Source: Ereboglobus sp. (lineage in GTDB: Bacteria > Verrucomicrobiota > Verrucomicrobiia > Opitutales > Opitutaceae). From it: a DNA stretch of 64,000 nucleotides. The DNA is taken from positions 51,187-115,186 of the forward strand of contig JARKRC010000074.1 of assembly GCA_029974595.1 (NCBI GenBank), in the 5' to 3' direction. How positions within the stretch are numbered: position 1 is the stretch's first letter; each line of letters opens with the position of its first letter. Positions 58,609 through 64,000 of the stretch are shown here, one piece after another. The position numbers and the translations under genes were made by a program. The notes below the pieces were generated by a model. It did not search any database, was not told where the DNA came from, and saw nothing but the letters and a program-made list of their open reading frames with translations.

Positions 58609-59955
58609 TCAGTTGAAAGGGACTATGTGGAAGAATTTCAGGAAAAAGATAAGCGCGATCACGCAGCCGGCAACAGTGAGCGAGCGGCCTTTCCCGGCAA
58701 GGAGCGTGAGAAGCGTCGTCGCAAGGATGCCGATGCCGATGCCGTTGGCGATGCTGAAGGTGAGCGGAATCGCCATGATGGTGAGCACGGCGGGGGCGGC
58801 GGTGATGAAGTCGTCCATTTTGATTTCAACGACGGATTGCATCATGAAGACGCCCACGATGATGAGCGCGGGCGCGATGGCCGCGTTGGGGATGCAGAGG
58901 ATGACCGGCGTGAGGAAAAGCGCGAGGACAAGCAGGACGGCGGTCGTGGCGGCGGTGAGCCCGGTGCGCCCGCCGGCTTCGACGCCCGAGGCCGATTCCA
59001 CGTAGCTGACGACGGTCGATGTGCCGAAGAGCGCGCTGATCGTGGCGGCGATGGAATCGGCGACAAACGCGCGCTGGATGCGTGGGAGATTGCCGTCGCG
59101 GTCGAGGAGCCCGGCGCGTTTTGCGACCCCGATGAGCGTGCCGATGCTGTCGAACATCGATATGATGAGAAGCACAAGCATGACGGGAACCGCCTTGATG
59201 AAAGCGTCCCAGCCGGCCAGGAAACCGAAGGTGAGCTTGAAGAAATGCGGCTCGGGCGAGGCGGGGAGCCAGCGGGCGCTGGAGAGGTCGAGGTGCGTGA
59301 TGGCGTGGCCGCCGGCGTCGGGGATGAAGGCCCCGGCGATGGTTGTCGTGATGATGCCCAGGATGATCGCGCCGGGGACGCGGCGGGCGATGAGCGCCAT
59401 CGTGAGGATGATGCCCCCGAGGCAGAGCGCGACATGCGGGCTGGCGAAATTGCCCGCGGCGACAAGCGTGTCGCGATCCGTCACGATGATGCCGCCTTTC
59501 TGGAGGCCGAGAAAGGCGATGAAGAGCCCGATGCCGCAGGTGATGGCGATCTTCAGCGAGTAGGGGAGCGATTCGACGATGCGGGCGCGGACCTTTGTTA
59601 TTGTGAGGATGAAAAAGACAATGCCGTTGATGAGCACCATGCCGAGCGCGTCGGACCAGCCCGTGTTCATGTCGCGGCAAATCGTGTAGGTGAACATGGC
59701 ATTGATGCCCATGCCGGGGGCCATCGCGAGCGGGTAGTTCGACAGGAGCGCCATCAGGAGGGTGGCGACGGCGGCGCTGAGCGCGGTGATGGTGACGAGC
59801 GCGGCCTTGTCCATGCCGGCGTCGGCGAGGATGGAGGGGTTCACCGTGAGCGCGTAGGCCATGGCGGCGAATGTTGTCACGCCGGCCATGATTTCACGCG
59901 AGACGGTCGTGCGGTTTTCCGGGAGTTTGAAAATGCTTTGTAACGAGAGCTTCAC
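58609..59955 (-). CDS. NCS2/AzgA-type nucleobase permease
   Basis: A 448-aa inner-membrane transporter (12-14 helices) of the AzgA branch of NCS2, which imports purines such as adenine, guanine or hypoxanthine. Motifs: FKLPENRTTVSREIMAGVTTF (N-terminal, AzgA-like), MAPGMGINAMFTYTIC, ISMFDSIGTLIGVAKRAG, and LFGTSTVVSYVESASGVEAGGRTGLTA. The GTG at 59955 was chosen because the protein aligns from VKLSLQSIFKLPEN; the long upstream open frame has no transporter features. It probably forms an operon with the GTP-cyclohydrolase-like gene 7 nt downstream. Confidence 0.9.
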   Translation of the reverse strand: MKLSLQSIFKLPENRTTVSREIMAGVTTFAAMAYALTVNPSILADAGMDKAALVTITALSAAVATLLMALLSNYPLAMAPGMGINAMFTYTICRDMNTGWSDALGMVLINGIVFFILTITKVRARIVESLPYSLKIAITCGIGLFIAFLGLQKGGIIVTDRDTLVAAGNFASPHVALCLGGIILTMALIARRVPGAIILGIITTTIAGAFIPDAGGHAITHLDLSSARWLPASPEPHFFKLTFGFLAGWDAFIKAVPVMLVLLIISMFDSIGTLIGVAKRAGLLDRDGNLPRIQRAFVADSIAATISALFGTSTVVSYVESASGVEAGGRTGLTAATTAVLLVLALFLTPVILCIPNAAIAPALIIVGVFMMQSVVEIKMDDFITAAPAVLTIMAIPLTFSIANGIGIGILATTLLTLLAGKGRSLTVAGCVIALIFFLKFFHIVPFN

Positions 59956-60095
59956 GGATGAAAAGCAGGCGAGATTGCCGGCGGCGTCGGGGGTGGGCGA
60001 GCTTGTTTTGGGCGGTTTGGGCGGCGCGGGCGGGACGCCGCCGCATGGGTTACGTGTTGGCGGCGCGGGGCTTTTTTGTCTGTGATTCCCGGCAA

Positions 60096-61076
60096 ATGGA
60101 AATCGTCGATTCGCATGTGCATTTGTATCCGCCGGAGTTGAACGCGTCGCCCGCTGCGTGGGCCGCCGCGCACGGCGAGGCGCATTGGGCGGCGTTGTGC
60201 GCGCGCCGGAGGAGGGACGGGCGCGCGGTGCAGGCGTTTCCGGGAGTCGATGAATTGCTGCGGGCGATGGATGCCGCGGGCGTGGCGCGCGCGGTATTGC
60301 AGGGATGGTATTGGGAAAAACCGGAGACGTGCGAATGGCAGAATCGTTTTTACGAGGCGTGCGTGCGCGCGCATCCCGACCGGCTCGGCGCATGCGCGTC
60401 GTTGCATCCGGGCGCGGGCGTGGCGGCGCTGCGTGACATCGTGCGGCGCGCCGCCGACGCGGGGTTTGCGGGGCTGGGGGAACTGTCGCCTCATTCGCAA
60501 GGCGCGGGGATGCCGGGCGGCGATGCGGCCGCGCTGGATGCGTTGCACGAGGTTTTCTCGCTGGCGGGCGAGGCGGGGCTGGCCGTGTGCATGCATGCGA
60601 CCGAATCGGCGGGCGAGGCGGGCGCGCGGAAGTATCCCGGGAAAATCGAAACGCCGCCCGGGGATTTTGTCCGCTGGGCGCAGGCATTTCCGAAAGCGCG
60701 CTTCGTGCTGGCGCATTGGGGCGCGCGCCTGCCGCTCGATGCGGAGTGGGGCGGGGCGGCGCGAAAATTGGACAATCTTTTTTATGACACCGCGGCATCG
60801 CCCTTGGTTTACGGGGCGGCGGAGAGCGCCCGGATCTGGCGCGAAATGGCCGGCGCGGCGGGCGCGGAGCGCATTGTGTTCGGAACGGACTACCCGCTCG
60901 TGCTGTATCCAAAAAATGATACGGCGACCGCGGCGGACTCGATGCCGTCGCTCCTGGCCGAGGCCCGCGCGGGCGGACTTGGCCCGCGCGAGCTGGAGGC
61001 CGTCCTGGGCGGAAACGCGCGCGCCTTGTTCTTTGCGAGAGTGACGGCTGCGGAACGGCAGCGGCGCGAGCCATGA
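60096..61076 (+). CDS. Amidohydrolase-2 family metal-dependent hydrolase
   Basis: A 326-aa TIM-barrel protein of the amidohydrolase-related group. The N-terminal IVDSHVHLYPPEL holds the H-x-H metal pair, AVCMHATES a third His, VLAHWGARLPL a fourth, and IVFGTDYPLVLYP the final Asp. Substrates in this family are varied, including carboxylic acid decarboxylation. The ATG at 60096 begins at the metal motif; the longer upstream frame has no similarity. It overlaps the next gene by 4 nt (ATGA). Confidence 0.85.
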   Translation: MEIVDSHVHLYPPELNASPAAWAAAHGEAHWAALCARRRRDGRAVQAFPGVDELLRAMDAAGVARAVLQGWYWEKPETCEWQNRFYEACVRAHPDRLGACASLHPGAGVAALRDIVRRAADAGFAGLGELSPHSQGAGMPGGDAAALDALHEVFSLAGEAGLAVCMHATESAGEAGARKYPGKIETPPGDFVRWAQAFPKARFVLAHWGARLPLDAEWGGAARKLDNLFYDTAASPLVYGAAESARIWREMAGAAGAERIVFGTDYPLVLYPKNDTATAADSMPSLLAEARAGGLGPRELEAVLGGNARALFFARVTAAERQRREP

Positions 61077-61903
61077 GGCGGCGCATCATCAATTTTTTGG
61101 AGCTGCACGCGCTGCCTTTGCTCAATGCGTATCGCTCCATAAAAATCCGGCGCGATGCCTGGCGGCACGGCGCGGCTGTCATCGGGCGCATGCGGCGGCT
61201 CCTCGGAGGCGGTGCGGAAGGCGGCGGCATCAGAATAGCCTCCGGTCCCTTCAAGGGGCTTGTGTATTTGGACGAGCCGGTGGTCGGGCCGATCACGCCC
61301 AAATGGCTCGGCTCCTACGAACACGAGCTCGCCGCCATCGTGGAAAAAATCATCGCGACGGATTATGCGACGATCATCGACGCGGGATGCGCGGAGGGTT
61401 ATTACGCTGTCGGGCTTGCCCGCCGGATGCCGCGCGCGAGCGTTATGGCTTATGATATTGATTACGGGTCGAGACGCCAGACGCGCAGGCTCGCCCGGCT
61501 CAACGGAGTCGGCGGGCAGGTGCGCGTCCGCAGCCGGTGCAGCCATGCCGGGATCGCCCGTCGCGCCGCGGGGCGCGCGCTGGTGATATGCGACATCGAG
61601 GGATGCGAGCGCGCATTGCTTGATCCGGTTGCATGCGATGCATTGCGGCGCGCGGACATTCTCGTCGAGGCGCATGAAGGCATCTGGCTGCCGCCGACAT
61701 CGGATCTGTTGAAATCGCGCTTCAACGGCACGCATTGCATCGAGGAAATAACATCGACGGATCGCGAGGGCTGGATCGACGCCGTGCTCCAAAGCCGCGC
61801 GCTGCAGGCGACGCGCGAGGAATTGCGCGCCGCGACGGACGAACATCGCGACAAGGGCCAGAAGTGGCTTTGGATGACCGCGCGCCGCCATTCCCAACTT
61901 TGA
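61073..61903 (+). CDS. SAM-dependent methyltransferase (class I, FkbM-like)
   Basis: A 276-aa protein with a Rossmann SAM fold: motif I TIIDAGCAEGYYAVGLARRMP (about 99-119), motif II VMAYDIDYGSRRQTRRL (about 123-139), and ALVICDIEGCERALLDP (about 168-184), whose I-E-G-C-E pattern resembles the FkbM family. Substrate unknown. It is coupled to the upstream amidohydrolase by a 4-nt overlap, which suggests a shared pathway, possibly a small-molecule modification, but nothing else narrows it. Confidence 0.75.
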   Translation: MRRRIINFLELHALPLLNAYRSIKIRRDAWRHGAAVIGRMRRLLGGGAEGGGIRIASGPFKGLVYLDEPVVGPITPKWLGSYEHELAAIVEKIIATDYATIIDAGCAEGYYAVGLARRMPRASVMAYDIDYGSRRQTRRLARLNGVGGQVRVRSRCSHAGIARRAAGRALVICDIEGCERALLDPVACDALRRADILVEAHEGIWLPPTSDLLKSRFNGTHCIEEITSTDREGWIDAVLQSRALQATREELRAATDEHRDKGQKWLWMTARRHSQL

Positions 61904-62013
61904 AAAACGCGCTTTTGACAACGCCGCCCGCGTTCGTTTTTGTGCGTGAAAAATCCGCAACCCGAAAGCCCTTTCCGCCCTTCCGCTTTTTCCTCACAAC
62001 GAAAAGAAATTCC

Positions 62014-63450
62014 ATGAAAAAAGAGACCTCAACATCGAGACGCACATTCATTAAAACCGCCGCGCTGGCAGGTTTTGGCGCGAGCCTTTTCGGACGCTCC
62101 AGCGCCCTCGCGGCCCCCGCCGGGGACATCCGCAGCAAGGCGGGGGACATCAGCGCGACACGACCGCGCCCCGCCGGGCAAAAACCCGTGCATGCGCTCA
62201 CGACCGCGCCGTTGGAAAAAGTGCGCGTGGGCGTCATCGGAGTGGGAGGGCGCGGGCGCTCGCTTCTGCGCGATCTGCTCGCGATTGATTTTGTCGAGGT
62301 CACGGCTCTTTGCGACATCCGCCAGGAGCTCGTGGACAGATCGCTCAAGAGCGCGCAAACCGCGCGCGGCATCTCCCCGAAAACCTACGCCGGCAGCGAA
62401 AACGCATGGGAAAAACTCGTCGCGCAGGACGACATCGACGTCGTTTACATCGCCACGCCCTGGGAGTGGCACGTGCCCATGGCCGTCAAGGCGATGGAGC
62501 AGGGCAAACACGCCTTCGTCGAAGTCGCCGCCGCCGTGACCATCGATGAATGCTGGCGGCTCGTGGACACTTCCGAGCGCACGCAGCGCCACTGCGCGAT
62601 CCTGGAAAATTGCTGTTACGGCGAGAACGAGCTCTTTGTGCTGAACATGGCCCGCGAAGGCGTTTTTGGAGAACTCAACCACGCCGAGTGCGCCTACATC
62701 CACGACCTCCGCAGCATGCTCTTCAAGCTCGGCACCGAGGGCGATTGGCGCCGCGAATATCACAAGACAATCGACGGCAACCTCTATCCGACGCACGGCC
62801 TCGGCCCCGTCTGCCAATACATGGACATCGGCCGCGGCGACCAGATGAAATTCCTCGTCTCCGTCAGTTCGCCCGAGCGCGGCCTCTCAAAATGGCTCCG
62901 CGAAAAAAAGCCCAACAGCGGCCGCCACGCCGGCGAGCGCTACGTGTGCGGCGACATGAACACCTCGATCATCAAGACCGAGCTTGGCCGCACCATCATG
63001 TTGCAGCACGACGTGATCAGCCCGCGCCCCTACAGCCGTATCAACGCCCTCAGCGGCACCGAGGCGACCTTCTTCGGCTATCCCCCGCAGCTCGCCATTG
63101 ATTCCCCCGCGCGCTACGGACTCTCCGCGAAAAGCAGCCACAAGTGGATATCGCCCGACGACCTCGTCAAGATGCGCGAGCGTTTCACGCATCCCCTGTG
63201 GGACCGGCTCAAGGAGCGCGCCAAGGCCAGCGGCCACGGCGGCATGGATTACGTGATGAGCTACCGCCTGCTCGACTGCATCCGCAAGGGCATTACGCCG
63301 GACATGACCGTCTATGACGCGGCCCTGTGGAGTTGCATCATCGAATTGTCCGCCAAGTCCGTCGAAACCGGCAGCATGCCCGTAGCCGTCCCCGACTTCA
63401 CGCGCGGCGATTGGAAAAAAATAAAATCCATCCCGATCGCGACGGTGTGA
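62014..63450 (+). CDS. Gfo/Idh/MocA oxidoreductase, GH109-type (alpha-N-acetylgalactosaminidase-like), Tat-exported
   Basis: A 478-aa protein with a twin-arginine signal (SRRTFIKTAALAGFGASLF, residues 8-26), a NAD-binding Rossmann start (VRVGVIGVGGRGRSLLRDLL) and the stretches YIATPWEWHVPMAVKAMEQGK, ENCCYGENELFVLNM and NLYPTHGLGPVCQYMDI that are typical of glycoside hydrolase family 109, which uses NAD in a redox mechanism to cleave alpha-N-acetylgalactosaminides. Substrate identity cannot be assured. The ATG at 62014 gives the signal peptide; a longer frame to 61735 overlaps the methyltransferase. Confidence 0.88.
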   Translation: MKKETSTSRRTFIKTAALAGFGASLFGRSSALAAPAGDIRSKAGDISATRPRPAGQKPVHALTTAPLEKVRVGVIGVGGRGRSLLRDLLAIDFVEVTALCDIRQELVDRSLKSAQTARGISPKTYAGSENAWEKLVAQDDIDVVYIATPWEWHVPMAVKAMEQGKHAFVEVAAAVTIDECWRLVDTSERTQRHCAILENCCYGENELFVLNMAREGVFGELNHAECAYIHDLRSMLFKLGTEGDWRREYHKTIDGNLYPTHGLGPVCQYMDIGRGDQMKFLVSVSSPERGLSKWLREKKPNSGRHAGERYVCGDMNTSIIKTELGRTIMLQHDVISPRPYSRINALSGTEATFFGYPPQLAIDSPARYGLSAKSSHKWISPDDLVKMRERFTHPLWDRLKERAKASGHGGMDYVMSYRLLDCIRKGITPDMTVYDAALWSCIIELSAKSVETGSMPVAVPDFTRGDWKKIKSIPIATV

Positions 63451-63536
63451 GAGTAGATGGGTTGGGAGGATGTAAAGGAGTCAGGATGCAGGCAGCAGAA
63501 GCCGGAGTGCTTTTTTCTTACTCCTTTATCTCCTGA

Positions 63537-63866
63537 CTCCTCTACCTCCTGACTCCTTCCATCCTCCGCCCTCCGCCCTGCCTGCCAAAGTCTGTTTCTG
63601 ATTGGGAAAGGGTATTATTCGCGGCTTTTGGCGTTCATTCGCGGTTAAAAAATTGGTCCGAACCACACGCGCGTGCCACCCGATCCGCCCGCTCCCTCCC
63701 TTAAACTTCATCTTCAATCTTAAACCCTCCTGGCTCCTCTACCTCCTGACTCCTTCCATCCTCCGCCCTCCGCGCTGCCTGCCAAAGTCTGTTTCTGATT
63801 GGGAAAGGGTACTATTCGCGGCTTTTGGCGTTCATTCGCGGTTAAAAAATTGGCCCGAACCACACG
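63537..63866. repeat. Tandemly arranged 133-bp direct duplication
   Basis: 63537-63669 and 63734-63866 are near-identical (offset 197 nt, about three mismatches seen). Shared text includes tgactccttccatcctccg, tgattgggaaagggta and gcggcttttggcgttcattc. The interval 63451-63883 holds no gene; the 5' part is a ctcctgactcc-type simple repeat, which also recurs inverted near 63476. Confidence 0.85.
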
Positions 63867-63883
63867 GGCGAGACGCCATAGCT

Positions 63884-64000
63884 TTATACACAAGATGGAG
63901 AAGCTGGGCCGAAGCGTTCCCATGCCAGGGAGAGGTCGCAGAGGCGGGTCATGCCGATCCACATGGCCTTGATGCCGGGGGGCGCATCGTTTTTGCGTCC
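63884..64000 (-). mobile_element. C-terminus of an IS4-family transposase (runs off window)
   Basis: The last 38 codons of a minus-strand gene entering from the right edge read GRKNDAPPGIKAMWIGMTRL, then CDLSLAWERFGPASPSCV and a TAA. This fits the tail of IS4-type transposases (G-R-K-x-D...P-G...W-x-G-x-x-R-L-x-D). Most of the element, including its DDE residues, is outside the window. Confidence 0.62.

Noticed and set aside
62014..63450. Simple sugar dehydrogenase for the Gfo/Idh/MocA protein
   Set aside because: The ATPWEWH, ENCCYGEN and YPTHGLGP blocks and the Tat signal point to the GH109 type instead.

Overview
The window is a GC-rich bacterial chromosome segment that most resembles Verrucomicrobia, probably near Opitutaceae. 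This is an inference from several things: the gene set (a short ParE of about 620 aa, a secreted GH109-type oxidoreductase, Tat-exported enzymes, an HME-type CusBA pump), the very dense load of short dispersed repeats, and the near absence of Shine-Dalgarno sequences. No rRNA, tRNA or CRISPR was recognised.

Layout. 1-4.8 kb (minus strand): 5' part of rhaA, then tyrA-aroA-cmk-plsC, with a SUI1/YciH translation factor upstream. 5.0-11.3 kb (plus): the 2-oxoglutarate dehydrogenase complex sucA-sucB-lpdA, with a DinJ/YafQ-type toxin-antitoxin pair between sucB and lpdA. 11.6-16.0 kb: enolase, a Tat-exported pyruvyl-transferase-like protein, Tat-exported Fe/Mn superoxide dismutase and a secreted SGNH hydrolase. 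16.2-23.5 kb: a metal-resistance locus, with cusB-cusA and a Cys-rich periplasmic protein on the minus strand, divergent from three plus-strand genes that mirror cnrY-cnrX-cnrH (anti-sigma, periplasmic metal sensor, ECF sigma). 23.8-27.9 kb: cobalamin-dependent methionine synthase, split into two genes.

28.0-44.9 kb is an AT-richer, single-strand accessory island. Nearly every product carries an export signal. It holds a short RHS protein, an unknown secreted protein, a 1521-aa RHS protein with a JAB-like C-terminal tip followed 6 nt later by a probable immunity gene, another small orphan, a thioredoxin-fold protein without CxxC, an Ig/FnIII-like secreted protein, a small anchored protein, and an SpvB/Tc-toxin-B-like protein that lacks its RHS half. 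Three copies of a small inverted-repeat element (MITE) sit at the two ends and in the middle. The right edge also carries a vapC remnant, a copy of the parE 3' end, and a copy of sequence from the metH 3' end. I consider this island the best candidate for an undescribed secreted polymorphic-toxin system.

44.9-64.0 kb is mostly core: YjdM/PhnA-like protein, parE, trpA, radC, an outer-membrane barrel, glnD, rpsP-trmD-rplS, a YbdG-like MscS channel, a nucleobase permease coupled to a tandem GTP-cyclohydrolase-II-like fusion, an amidohydrolase plus methyltransferase pair, a GH109-type protein, and the end of an IS4-type transposase.

A second theme is repeat invasion of coding DNA. A 19-bp palindrome (cacgggc-N5-gcccgtg) has entered aroA, sucB, lpdA, metH and the large RHS gene in frame, adding low-complexity linkers to core enzymes. 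Other dispersed repeats fill most longer intergenic gaps and one lies exactly at the metH split.
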